Positions 29,780 through 40,522 of a DNA stretch of 64,000 nucleotides are shown here, one piece after another. The first letter of the stretch is position 1; each line of letters begins with the position of its first letter. Below the pieces are notes generated by a model. It saw only the letters and a program-made list of their open reading frames with translations, had not been told where the DNA came from and did no database searches. This stretch comes from Tardiphaga sp. (GTDB lineage: Bacteria; Pseudomonadota; Alphaproteobacteria; Rhizobiales; Xanthobacteraceae). Both the position numbers and the translations under genes were made by a program. The stretch is from assembly GCF_028290785.1 (NCBI RefSeq), contig NZ_JAQGJD010000318.1:34280-98279 (forward strand), given 5' to 3'.

Positions 29780-30723
29780 AGCCGCTGGTCACCGGTCATT
29801 ACGATCCGATGGACAACCCCTATCGCCGCGACATGTCGGCCGCGAGCCGCGACACTGACGCGGAGCAGGGCCGGCTGCTGCCGAAGTTGATGCTCGACGT
29901 CGCCACGCGCCGCGAGATGATGCAGCGTATGGGTGTGGACTTTCAGGTGGTCGCACCGGCGCCAGCGCAGCAGCACTACTGGGCCGGCGAGGATCTGCAA
30001 TGCGCGCTGTCGCGGGTGCAGAACGAGGACATTGCGGCTTTGGTGGAGCAGGACCCGGCGCATTTCGCTGCCATGGGCACGCTACCGATGCGCTTTCCTG
30101 CTCGCGCCGTCGAAGAAGCGGTGCACGGGGTGGAGACGCTCGGCCTGCGCGGTTTCCAGATCGACACCCGGGTCGAGACGATGGAGTTGTCAGCGCCAGG
30201 GTTCGATCCGCTCTATGCGCGGCTGGCCAAGCTGCGCGTGCCGCTGTTCGTGCATCCACTCGGTTTTTCCCACGGTCAGCGGCTCGCGCCGTACTTCATG
30301 GTCAACAGCATCGGCCAGCCGATCGAGGAGACCCTCGCGATCTCGCACTTCATCATGGGCGGCGTGCTTGATCGTCACCCCGATCTCGACATCGTCATTG
30401 CCCATGGCGGCGGCTTCTATCCGTTCTACAGCGCTCGCATGGATCACGCCTGGAAGGTGCGGCCGGAAGTCCGCAAGCTGACCGCCGATGCGCCGTCGAC
30501 CTATCTGAAACGGCTGTGGTTCGACACCTGCGTGTTCTCGTCCGAATTGATCGACGCGCTGGTGGCGACCGTCGGCATCGACCGGGTCATGATGGGATCG
30601 GACTATCCGTTCGACATGGGCGACGAGGACCCGGTCGGGCTGGTCAAGCGGACGAAATTGTCCGATTCCGACCTCGACAAGATTCTGTACAGCAATGCCA
30701 GAGGCTTGTTCAAAATCGCGTAA
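29734..30723 (+). CDS. Amidohydrolase family protein (ACMSD-like)
   Basis: MPVIDMHTHAL, LFVHPLGFS, HGGGFYPFYSARMDHAW, MMGSDYPFDMGDEDP motifs. Confidence 0.9.
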   Translation: MPVIDMHTHALSKRVEPLVTGHYDPMDNPYRRDMSAASRDTDAEQGRLLPKLMLDVATRREMMQRMGVDFQVVAPAPAQQHYWAGEDLQCALSRVQNEDIAALVEQDPAHFAAMGTLPMRFPARAVEEAVHGVETLGLRGFQIDTRVETMELSAPGFDPLYARLAKLRVPLFVHPLGFSHGQRLAPYFMVNSIGQPIEETLAISHFIMGGVLDRHPDLDIVIAHGGGFYPFYSARMDHAWKVRPEVRKLTADAPSTYLKRLWFDTCVFSSELIDALVATVGIDRVMMGSDYPFDMGDEDPVGLVKRTKLSDSDLDKILYSNARGLFKIA

Positions 30724-30837
30724 GCATGAACGGCAGATCGACGGCGACCGAGACGCAACGATTCGTTTGCATCTTGCATGCGATCGACAACATCCTGTCG
30801 AGCAGTCCGGGAAAGGCCAGCCAAGCTCACCTCTCGG

Positions 30838-32562
30838 TCACTTCGCGGAAGCGCTGTCGCGGTTCGCCAGCATGAAGTCAAAATCGCAACCGGCGTCGGC
30901 TTGCGTGACGGTCTGCTGGAACAGCCGCGCATAGCCGCGAGCCGGCAGGTTGGCCTCGACGGGCAGCACCACGGGCTGCGCGGCGCGGCGGCGTTCGAAT
31001 TCGGCGTCGTCGATCATCAGGTTGATCGAGCGGCCGGCTACGTCGAGGCAGATCATATCGCCGGATTGCACCAGGCCGAGCGGGCCGCCCACGGCGGATT
31101 CCGGTGTGATGTGCAGCACGATGGTGCCGAACGCGGTACCGCTCATGCGTGCATCGGAAATCCGCACCATGTCCTTGACGCCTTGGCGGCCGAGCTTTTT
31201 CGGGATCGGCAGGTAGCCGGCCTCGGGCATGCCCGGCGCGCCCTTTGGCCCAGTGTTGAGCAGCACCAGCACGTCGTCGGCGGTGACGTCGAGATCAGGG
31301 TCGTCGATTCGCGCCGCCATGTCCTCAACCGACTGGAACACCACGGCGCGGCCGGTATGCTGCAATAGCCGCGGCGTCGCCGCGGAGCGTTTGATGATGG
31401 CGCCGCGCGGCGCAAGGTTGCCGTATAGCACGGCCATCGAGCCTTCAGCCTTGATTGGATTGTCGCGCGGCCGGATCACGTCCTGGCCCGGCACGATCTC
31501 GGCGTCCGCCGCGATTTCGCCTAGCGTCTTCCCGGTGATGGTCTGCGCATCGCCATCGATCAGGTCGCCGAGCTCGGCGAGCAGCTTCGGCATGCCCCCA
31601 GCGTGGTGGAAGTGTTCCATGTAATGCGCGCCGGAGGGCTTCAGGTCGATGAGCACCGGCACCTTGCTGCCGATCTCGTCGAGCACGTCGAGGTCGAAGC
31701 CGTGCGGCGTGCGGTTGGCGATGGCGGTCAGATGAATGATACCGTTAGTGGAGCCGCCGATCGACTGCATCACCACGGCGGCATTTCGGAACGCGGCTGG
31801 CGTCAGCAACTCGGACGGTGTCGGGCCGCCGTTCACTGCCATCTCGGCGGCGCGCCGGCCGCTGGCCTCGGCGAGGCGGAAGCGTTCGGCATGCGGCGCG
31901 GGGATCGTGGCACTCATCGGCAGCGACAGGCCGAGCACTTCGGTGATGCAGGCCATGGTCGAGGCTGTGCCCATCACCATGCAGGTGCCGACCGAGGGAG
32001 CGAGGCGACTGTTCACGATCTCGATTTCCTCGGCATCGATCTCTCCGGCGCGGTGCGCGCTCCACAGCCGGCGGCAATCGGTGCAGGCGCCGAGCACTTC
32101 GCCCTTGTGATGGCCAACCACCATCGGGCCGACCGGAATGACCACCGTTGGCAGATCGACCGATGCCGCCGCCATGATCTGCGCGGGCAAGGTCTTGTCG
32201 CAGCCGCCGATTACCACAATGGCGTCCATCGGCTGGGCGCGGATCATTTCTTCGGTGTCCATAGCCATCAGGTTGCGCAGGAACATGGACGTCGGGTGCG
32301 CGAAGCTCTCGTGGATCGAGATGGTGGGAAACACCATCGGCATGGCGCCGGCCAGCATCACGCCGCGCTTCACCGCTTCGATGATCTGGGGGACGTTGCC
32401 GTGGCAAGGATTATAGTCGCTGTAGGTATTGGTGACGCCGACGATGGGGCGGTCCAGCGCATCGTCGGAATAGCCCATCGCCTTGATGAAGGCCTTGCGC
32501 AAAAACAGCGAGAATCCCGCGTCGCCGTAACTGGTCAATCCCTTGCGGAGCCCATTGGCCAT
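30838..32562 (-). CDS. IlvD/Edd-family dehydratase (probable sugar-acid dehydratase)
   Basis: GCDKTLPAQIMAA, GACTDCRRLW, APSVGTCMVMGTASTMA, QSIGGSTNGIIHL motifs of the arabonate/xylonate-like branch. Confidence 0.9.
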   Translation of the reverse strand: MANGLRKGLTSYGDAGFSLFLRKAFIKAMGYSDDALDRPIVGVTNTYSDYNPCHGNVPQIIEAVKRGVMLAGAMPMVFPTISIHESFAHPTSMFLRNLMAMDTEEMIRAQPMDAIVVIGGCDKTLPAQIMAAASVDLPTVVIPVGPMVVGHHKGEVLGACTDCRRLWSAHRAGEIDAEEIEIVNSRLAPSVGTCMVMGTASTMACITEVLGLSLPMSATIPAPHAERFRLAEASGRRAAEMAVNGGPTPSELLTPAAFRNAAVVMQSIGGSTNGIIHLTAIANRTPHGFDLDVLDEIGSKVPVLIDLKPSGAHYMEHFHHAGGMPKLLAELGDLIDGDAQTITGKTLGEIAADAEIVPGQDVIRPRDNPIKAEGSMAVLYGNLAPRGAIIKRSAATPRLLQHTGRAVVFQSVEDMAARIDDPDLDVTADDVLVLLNTGPKGAPGMPEAGYLPIPKKLGRQGVKDMVRISDARMSGTAFGTIVLHITPESAVGGPLGLVQSGDMICLDVAGRSINLMIDDAEFERRRAAQPVVLPVEANLPARGYARLFQQTVTQADAGCDFDFMLANRDSASAK

Positions 32563-32622
32563 TGCTTCCTCCATGGCCTTCAGGGCCTGTTATGACGCCC
32601 TTACATCCTGCCTAACTCGAAG

Positions 32623-32696
32623 ATTGTCAATAATACACGGTCCATATTGCCTAGTTCAGCGCGAAAACGTCCGATGAAAACATTATTATTGACAAT
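32623..32696. promoter_or_regulatory. Paired inverted repeat ATTGTCAATAATA / TATTATTGACAAT in a divergent promoter region
   Basis: 13-bp perfect inverted repeat at 32623-32635 and 32684-32696; each arm contains TTGACA reading outward. Confidence 0.65.
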
Positions 32697-32756
32697 TCAT
32701 CACTCCTTCTCCACGGTCTGCCACAATAAAAATCGATGCCCGGGATGGAGATATTC

Positions 32757-34040
32757 ATGAGAGCAACAGCAGTAGGCCTCGCCGCGATCAGTCTTGTCGC
32801 CCTTTGCGCCGGCGCCGCTCCCGCATCCGCGCAGGCCACGCAAATCACGATGTGGAGCAACTGGCCCGACGAGCCCGCCAAGAAGGATTGGGTAACTGCG
32901 CGGGTCAAAGACTTCGAGGCCGCCAACAACAAGTGCTCTGTCAAGCTCAGCTTCATCCCCAAGGCCGATCTCTACACCCAGGCAAAGTCCGCGGTGCGCA
33001 CCGGCCAGGCGCCGGACATTTTCTACATGGAGCCGGACCAGCCGGAATTCCTCGCCGGCGGATTCCTTGAGCCGCTGGATGGCTACGTCGATCTCAACCA
33101 GTACGAGGACTGGTCGAAACCGGCCTGGACGTCGAAGGGCAAGGTCTACGGCCTGCCGGTCGAGGCCTACACCGTTGAACTTTATTACAATAAGGATGCG
33201 GTGAAGAAGGTCGGCATCGACGTGCCGGCCTCGTTCCAGCTGACCCAGGACCAGTTCACCGATCTAGTGAAAAAGGGTGTCGCCGCCGGCATCACCCCGG
33301 TGGCGCAGGGCGTCGGCGATCGTCCGTTCCCGGGCGGCCTGCTGCTGTTCGAATCGCTACTGCGCAAGCTAGGCACCGAGGAATACGGCAAGCTGCTCGA
33401 CGGCAAGCTGTCGTTCAAGGACCCGCGCGTCGTCGAGGTGATGACCTGGATGAAGACGCTGGTCGATGCCGGCGCCTATCCCAAGAGCTTCTCGACCCTC
33501 AAGCTCGGCGAGTCGCACTTTTACTTCTATAACACGCCGGGCGCGTTGACTTTCCCGGATCCGAGCTGGTTCACCGGACGCGCCTTCGCGCCGCCGGAAG
33601 GCGGCGGCATGCCGGCGAATTTCTCGCTCGGCATCATGCAATTCCCGGCGATGGACAAGGGCACCTGCCCGGAGTGCAAAACCCTCGCAGTGGCTGGCAG
33701 CTTCGTGATGTATGCGAAGAGCAAGAACAAAGACTGCTCCGGCGCGCTGATGAAGTCGATGGCAACGGTCGAGAACGGCACCAAGTGGATGGAGCAGGTC
33801 TCGCTGCAGACCGGTCTGAAGTCCGATCCGGCCAAGATCAACAGCCCGCGCAAGGACTATTTTGCCGAGCTGAACGCGCGCAACAAGGACGTCAAATACT
33901 TCTTCGGCACGCCGCTTCTGTACTACCGCGCCAAGTGCGCCGAGACCTACACCCAAGTGATGAACAACGCCTTTCCCGCCGGACTCCTGAGTGTTCAGGA
34001 TGCCGCGGAAAAGATGGATGCTGCCTGCTTCAAGAGCTGA
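32757..34040 (+). CDS. Sugar ABC transporter substrate-binding protein (extracellular, family 1)
   Basis: Signal peptide MRATAVGLAAISLVALCAGAAPASA; ITMWSNWPDEPAKKDW; followed by two MalFG-type permeases. Confidence 0.92.
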   Translation: MRATAVGLAAISLVALCAGAAPASAQATQITMWSNWPDEPAKKDWVTARVKDFEAANNKCSVKLSFIPKADLYTQAKSAVRTGQAPDIFYMEPDQPEFLAGGFLEPLDGYVDLNQYEDWSKPAWTSKGKVYGLPVEAYTVELYYNKDAVKKVGIDVPASFQLTQDQFTDLVKKGVAAGITPVAQGVGDRPFPGGLLLFESLLRKLGTEEYGKLLDGKLSFKDPRVVEVMTWMKTLVDAGAYPKSFSTLKLGESHFYFYNTPGALTFPDPSWFTGRAFAPPEGGGMPANFSLGIMQFPAMDKGTCPECKTLAVAGSFVMYAKSKNKDCSGALMKSMATVENGTKWMEQVSLQTGLKSDPAKINSPRKDYFAELNARNKDVKYFFGTPLLYYRAKCAETYTQVMNNAFPAGLLSVQDAAEKMDAACFKS

Positions 34041-34047
34041 GACCATC

Positions 34048-34995
34048 ATGACTACCACCAGCATGTCTTCCGATGCCAGCGGAGGGGCGGCTAACGCCTC
34101 CTCGCTGGCGGACCCGCGCCGGGCAAGTTGGTGGGTTCTCGCGATATTCCTGTTTCCGGCACTGGCGGTCTATGTCGGATTGACCGCCTATCCGGCGTTC
34201 CGGACATTCTACGACAGCTTCTTCACCATCGAAGGGCTCGACGCCACCTTCGTCGGGCTCGACAACTATCGAGCGCTGATGTCCGATGAGACGTTCTGGG
34301 TGTCGGTGCGCAACACCTTTATCTGGTCGTTCGTCGCACCGGTGCTCGACGTCGCCACCGGCCTTCTGCTGGCACTCGCACTTTACGCCGGCGTGCCGTT
34401 CGCGCGCTTTCTGCGCGTCGCCTGGTTCACGCCGGTGCTGCTGTCCTACGTCGTTGTCGCGATCCTGTGGACCTGGATCTACAACTACGACTGGGGCGTC
34501 GTGAACCTCGTATTGCGCGCCCTCGGGCTTGATGCGCTGGTGACGTCCTGGCTCGGCAACCCGAACACCGCGCTTGCCGCGCTGATCGTGACTCATGCCT
34601 GGAAATGGGCCGGCTTCAACATGGTGGTGTGCCTTGCGGCGATCCACTCGCTGCCGAGCGAAGTACTGGAAGCGTCCGAACTCGACAATTGTGGCTGGGG
34701 CGCCAAGTTGCGCTATGTTATCGTGCCGATGCTGCGGCCGACGCTGCTGAACCTCTACATCCTCGCCTTCATCGGCAAGATGAAGATCTTCGATCTGGTC
34801 TGGATCATGACCCAGGGCGGGCCGCTTTGGGCGACTGAAACGGTGTCCACCTACGTCTACAAGCGTGCCTTCAACTGGAACACGTTCGACCTGGGCTATC
34901 CCTCGGCGATCGCCTCGGTGTGGTTCGTCGTGGTGTGCGGCGCTGTCATCATTCTCAATCGCCTGCTGGCGACCCGCGAACGCCTGGAGTACTGA
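34048..34995 (+). CDS. Sugar ABC transporter permease (MalF/UgpA type)
   Basis: Six-TM MalF-like; LEASELDNCGWGAKLRYVIVPMLRPTLLN EAA loop. Confidence 0.92.
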   Translation: MTTTSMSSDASGGAANASSLADPRRASWWVLAIFLFPALAVYVGLTAYPAFRTFYDSFFTIEGLDATFVGLDNYRALMSDETFWVSVRNTFIWSFVAPVLDVATGLLLALALYAGVPFARFLRVAWFTPVLLSYVVVAILWTWIYNYDWGVVNLVLRALGLDALVTSWLGNPNTALAALIVTHAWKWAGFNMVVCLAAIHSLPSEVLEASELDNCGWGAKLRYVIVPMLRPTLLNLYILAFIGKMKIFDLVWIMTQGGPLWATETVSTYVYKRAFNWNTFDLGYPSAIASVWFVVVCGAVIILNRLLATRERLEY

Positions 34996-34997
34996 TC

Positions 34998-35849
34998 GTG
35001 GCTGACACGCTTGCGGAACGCGCGCCCTTGCCGCGGTTCTTCAGCCGCGGAGCTCTCGCTCTCGTGCTGGGCATCTACACGTTCTATACGCTCGGCCCGT
35101 TCCTGTGGCTGATGACCATGTCGGTGCGCACCACTGCCGAGATCAGCACGGATCACTACGCCTTTCCAAAAAAGTTTCACTGGGAGCAGTTTCGGATCGC
35201 CTGGATCGATTCCGACTTCGCGACCTACTTCTGGAACTCAACCATCGTGGTGGTCAGCGCCGTCGCCGTAGTTACCCTGTTTGGCGCTGCCGCCGCCCAC
35301 GCGCTGGCGCGCTACCGCTTCCGTGGCAACCGCGCTGTCTACGGCATCCTGTTCTCGTCGATCATCTTTCCACCGCAGATCACGCTGATCTCGCTGTACC
35401 AGATTTTGGTCGACTATAACCTCTACAACAGCCTGCTCGGCCTGACGCTGGTCTACGTCTCGCTGCAACTGCCACTGACGGTGTATCTGCTGGAAGGCTT
35501 CTTCGCCCGCATCCCGCAGGACCTGTTCGATGCCGCCAAGATCGACGGCTACGGCGATCTCGAAATCTTCCGCCGCATCGTGCTGCCGATTGGAATGCCG
35601 GCCATCGCCACCACGCTGATCCTGAATTTCATCCAGCTCTGGAACGAGTTTCTGTTCGCGGTGGTGCTGATCACCGATCCCGACAAGCGCACGCTGCCGG
35701 TTGGCATCCGCGCCTTCATGGGCGACCACTTCCAGGACATCGGCATGATCGCGACCGGCGTGATGATCTCGGTCATCCCGGTCATCATCGTCTACGTGTT
35801 CTTCTCGGAAAAACTCATTCGCGGCATGACTGCCGGCGCAATCAAGTAA
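34998..35849 (+). CDS. Sugar ABC transporter permease (MalG/UgpE type)
   Basis: DLFDAAKIDGYGDLEIFRRIVLPIGMPAIAT EAA loop; GTG start. Confidence 0.92.
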   Translation: MADTLAERAPLPRFFSRGALALVLGIYTFYTLGPFLWLMTMSVRTTAEISTDHYAFPKKFHWEQFRIAWIDSDFATYFWNSTIVVVSAVAVVTLFGAAAAHALARYRFRGNRAVYGILFSSIIFPPQITLISLYQILVDYNLYNSLLGLTLVYVSLQLPLTVYLLEGFFARIPQDLFDAAKIDGYGDLEIFRRIVLPIGMPAIATTLILNFIQLWNEFLFAVVLITDPDKRTLPVGIRAFMGDHFQDIGMIATGVMISVIPVIIVYVFFSEKLIRGMTAGAIK

Positions 35850-35858
35850 GAGGCAGCC

Positions 35859-36991
<1,133 letters not shown>

Positions 36992-36995
<4 letters not shown>

Positions 36996-37999
36996 GCGGC
37001 GCATTGCGCGTCGGCCTGATCGGTGCCGGCTGGGTCACGCAGTACCATCTACAGGCTTGGCAGAAGCTGGCTGGCAGGGCGGATATCGTTGCCATTGCCG
37101 ATCCCTCCGTGGAGAATGTCGCCACGCGTGCCGACGCCTTCGGGATCGACAAGCGTTTCTCCGGTGCGCAGGCGATGCTGGATGGATGCCAACTCGACGC
37201 GGTGGATATTGCCGCGCCACGCGCGGTCCATGCCGAACTGGTGCGGCTGGTGGCCGACCGCGGCATTCCCGTGATCTGCCAGAAGCCGCTGGCGCCGACG
37301 CTCGTCGAAGCCGAGATCTTGGCGCGCGACGTGGAAGGCCGCATCCGCCTGATGGTCCATGAGAACTGGCGGTTTCGTGATTACTATCGCGACGCTGCCG
37401 GCTGGATTCGCGACGGCCGCATCGGCGAGATCACCGCGGCGCGGCTGATGCTGGTTACATCAGGCACCATCAAGGATTCAAACGGCCAGTATCCCGCGCT
37501 CGTCCGCCAGCCCCTCATGCGCAATGAGACGAGGATGCTGGTGGCCGAAGTGCTGATCCATCATCTCGACACCTTGCGCATGCTGCTCGGGCCGCTCGAC
37601 GTCACGGCGGCCACGCTGACCCAGACTTGCACCGAGATTGCCGGCGAAGATGGCGCGGTCATCCAGTTGCAGTCGCAGGGCGGCGCCGGCGTGTCGCTCT
37701 TCGCCACCTTTGCCGCCCACGGCGCGCCGCCGGCACAATCCGACCGGCTCGACATTCTCGGCAAGGACGGCGCGATCCGGCTAGAGGGTAACGAACTGCA
37801 GCTGTTCGGCGCGCAGCCGGAAACGCGCAGCTACGATCTCGCCGCCAGCTATCAGGGCTCCTACGACGCCACTATCGCGCATTTCGTCGAGGCACTTGCG
37901 AGCGGCGCGCCATTCGAGACCTCGCCGAAGGATAATCTCCAGACCCTGCGGCTGGTGGAGGATTGCTACCGGCTCTCCGGTCGGGACAATCGACCGTGA
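36992..37999 (+). CDS. Gfo/Idh/MocA-family oxidoreductase
   Basis: LRVGLIGAGWVTQYHLQAW Rossmann motif, VICQKPLAPT; GTG start overlapping the previous stop. Confidence 0.9.
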
Positions 38000-38010
38000 C
38001 AATCACCAGA

Positions 38011-38694
38011 ATGCCGGAGTCGCGGATGGACGAGCAGGCCGAAATCATCAAGCGTCTCGAAGAGGACATCATCTTCGGCCGGCTGCCTCCGGGTGCGCGG
38101 CTGATCGAGGACAGCCTCATGGCCCGCTACGGCGCGTCGCGGCACTTCGTCCGTCAGGCGCTGGTTCAGCTCGAACACACCGGCATCGTCCAGCGTGAGA
38201 AGAATGTCGGTGCCACCGTGCGCTCTTATTCGGCGGAACAGGTACGCCAGATCTACGAGGTCCGCGAGATGCTGACGCGGCAGGCCGCTTTAATGATCCG
38301 CCTGCCGGCACCGGCGGCGCTGGTGGCCGAGCTCGAGGCGCTGCAGGCAGAATACGTCGCCAATGCCGAGAAGGGCGACCTGCGCGGCATCCACGACACC
38401 AACGATGCGTTTCACGTGGCGTTGTTTGGCGCCTGCGGCAATCCCTACCTGGTAGGGTCGCTGCAGGATTATATGGGCCTGACCCTCCCGATGCGCGCCA
38501 AGAATCTGGCCGACCGCGAGGGCCTGCGGGTCTCCATCAACCAGCACAATGTCATGATTGCGCTGCTGCGCGGCAATGATAACTGGGCGCTGGCCCAGTT
38601 GTGCGTCGAACACATGCATTCGAGCAAAGCTGATTACCTCGCGCGCATTGCCGATGTCTGGGTGGACGTGCAGGACAATTCCACCGACGTGTAG
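38011..38694 (+). CDS. GntR-family (FCD domain) transcriptional regulator
   Basis: LEEDIIFGRLPPGARLIEDSLMARYGASRHFVRQALVQLEHTGIV wHTH; alternative GTG start at 37996. Confidence 0.9.
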   Translation: MPESRMDEQAEIIKRLEEDIIFGRLPPGARLIEDSLMARYGASRHFVRQALVQLEHTGIVQREKNVGATVRSYSAEQVRQIYEVREMLTRQAALMIRLPAPAALVAELEALQAEYVANAEKGDLRGIHDTNDAFHVALFGACGNPYLVGSLQDYMGLTLPMRAKNLADREGLRVSINQHNVMIALLRGNDNWALAQLCVEHMHSSKADYLARIADVWVDVQDNSTDV

Positions 38695-38728
38695 TCACTA
38701 CGCCCGATCTCGGGTCAAAGGATAGAAG

Positions 38729-39514
38729 ATGGATCTCGGACTGAACAACAAGGTTGCACTGGTGCTCGGCGCCGGCGGCGGGCTTGGCAGCGCCATTGCG
38801 TTGACGCTGTCGAAGGAAGGCGCGCGTGTCGCGCTTGCCGATATCGACGCCGCGGCGGTTGAACGCGTGGTTGCGGAGATCGTCGCGGCCGGTGGCAAGG
38901 CGATGGCCGTGCCGTTCGATCTCGCCGACCGCGCCGCCATGGCGGCGCGCGTCACCGAAATCGAGGCCAGGTTCGGCCCGGTCGATGTGCTGGTCAACAA
39001 CACCGGCGGTCCGCCGCCGACGCCGGCCGCGGGCCAGGATCCGGCGTTGTGGAGCAAAAGCTTCGACCAGATGGTGCTGTCGGTGATTGCGCTGACCGAT
39101 CGCGTGCTGCCCGGAATGCGCAGCCGAAAGTGGGGCCGCATCGTCACCTCGACCTCGTCGGGCGTGGTCGCGCCGATCCCCAACCTGGGTATTTCCAACG
39201 CGTTGCGGCTGACGCTGGTCGGTTGGTCGAAGACCTTGGCCCGCGAAGTCGGTAGCGACAACATCACCGCCAATATCGTGCTGCCCGGCCGCATCGCCAC
39301 CAAGCGCATCACCTTTCTCGACGAGCAGAAGGCCAAGCGCGAAAACCGCAGCGTCGAGCAGGTATCAGCGGAAAGCACCGCGTCGATCCCTGCCGGCCGC
39401 TACGGCGATCCGCAGGAATATGCAGACGTCGTGGCGTTTCTTGCCTCTACCCGCGCCTCCTACGTCAACGGCTCGGTGATCCGCGTCGATGGCGGCTATA
39501 TCGCCAGCATCTGA
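38729..39514 (+). CDS. SDR-family oxidoreductase
   Basis: ALVLGAGGGLGSAIALTLSKEGA, NNTGGPPPTPA; C-terminal VNGSVIRVDGGYIASI. Confidence 0.9.
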   Translation: MDLGLNNKVALVLGAGGGLGSAIALTLSKEGARVALADIDAAAVERVVAEIVAAGGKAMAVPFDLADRAAMAARVTEIEARFGPVDVLVNNTGGPPPTPAAGQDPALWSKSFDQMVLSVIALTDRVLPGMRSRKWGRIVTSTSSGVVAPIPNLGISNALRLTLVGWSKTLAREVGSDNITANIVLPGRIATKRITFLDEQKAKRENRSVEQVSAESTASIPAGRYGDPQEYADVVAFLASTRASYVNGSVIRVDGGYIASI

Positions 39515-39524
39515 AGGAAACATC

Positions 39525-40442
39525 ATGGCCCTCGACGCAACCGCCTCCGGCGTATTCCCGATCGCGCCCACCCCGTTCCATCCCGATGGCCGGATCGACG
39601 AGGCTTCGGTCGGTACCCTCATCGACGGTTACCTGAAGGCTGGCTCGACCGGCGTGACCGTGCTCGGCATCATGGGCGAGGCCCCGAAGCTCGAGCCGGA
39701 GGAGTCCATCGCCATCGCCGACCGCTTCATCAAGGGCTTTGGCAAGCTGCCGGTGATCGTCGGCGTTTCCGCACCCGGCTTCGCCGCCATGCGCGCGCTG
39801 TCGCGCACAGTGATGGAGAAGGGCGCCGCCGGCGTCATGATCGCGCCGGTGCCGAGCCTGCGCACCGACGACCAAATCATCGGCTACTACCGCCAGGCGA
39901 TCGAGGCGATCGGCTCCGACATTCCGTTCGTGATTCAGGACTATCCGTTGACGCTGTCGGTGCAAATGACGCCGAAGGTAATCCGCAGCATCGTGCAGGA
40001 GCACGCGTCCTGCGTCATGCTGAAGCACGAGGATTGGCCGGGGCTGGAGAAGATCTCCACGCTGCGCAGCTTCCAGGCCGACGGTTCGATGAAGCCGATC
40101 TCGATCCTCACCGGCAACGGCGGGCTGTTCCTTGATTTCGAAATGGAACGCGGCGTCGACGGCGCGATGACCGGCTACGCCTTCCCGGACATGCTGGTCG
40201 AACTGGTCAAGTTGCAGAAGGCCGGCGAGCGCGACGAGGCGCACGATCTGTTCGATGTCCACCTGCCGCTGCTGCGCTACGAGCAACAGCAGGGCGTCGG
40301 CCTCGCGGTGCGAAAATACGTGATGATGAAGCGCGGCTTCATTGCCTCGGACGCGCAACGCAAGCCGTGGCCGGCGCTCTCGGCCAAGGCCAGGGAAGAG
40401 ATCGACTATCTGCTGGCGCGGCTTGCACGCGCGGGCAAGTGA
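39525..40442 (+). CDS. Dihydrodipicolinate synthase/N-acetylneuraminate lyase family (DapA-like aldolase)
   Basis: GVFPIAPTPFHPDGRIDEASVGTLIDGYLKAGSTGVTVLGIMGE; catalytic-Lys region VMLKHEDWPG. Confidence 0.9.
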   Translation: MALDATASGVFPIAPTPFHPDGRIDEASVGTLIDGYLKAGSTGVTVLGIMGEAPKLEPEESIAIADRFIKGFGKLPVIVGVSAPGFAAMRALSRTVMEKGAAGVMIAPVPSLRTDDQIIGYYRQAIEAIGSDIPFVIQDYPLTLSVQMTPKVIRSIVQEHASCVMLKHEDWPGLEKISTLRSFQADGSMKPISILTGNGGLFLDFEMERGVDGAMTGYAFPDMLVELVKLQKAGERDEAHDLFDVHLPLLRYEQQQGVGLAVRKYVMMKRGFIASDAQRKPWPALSAKAREEIDYLLARLARAGK

Positions 40443-40522
40443 GACGCCATTATTATCCGGCGACCCCTGCCGACGCGAAATGGCCACGGGCGGGAAGCCG
40501 GTGGCCATTGATGTAAAAGTTC

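Noticed and set aside
31603-32595. 330-aa plus-strand ORF
   Set aside because: Antisense to the IlvD/Edd dehydratase.
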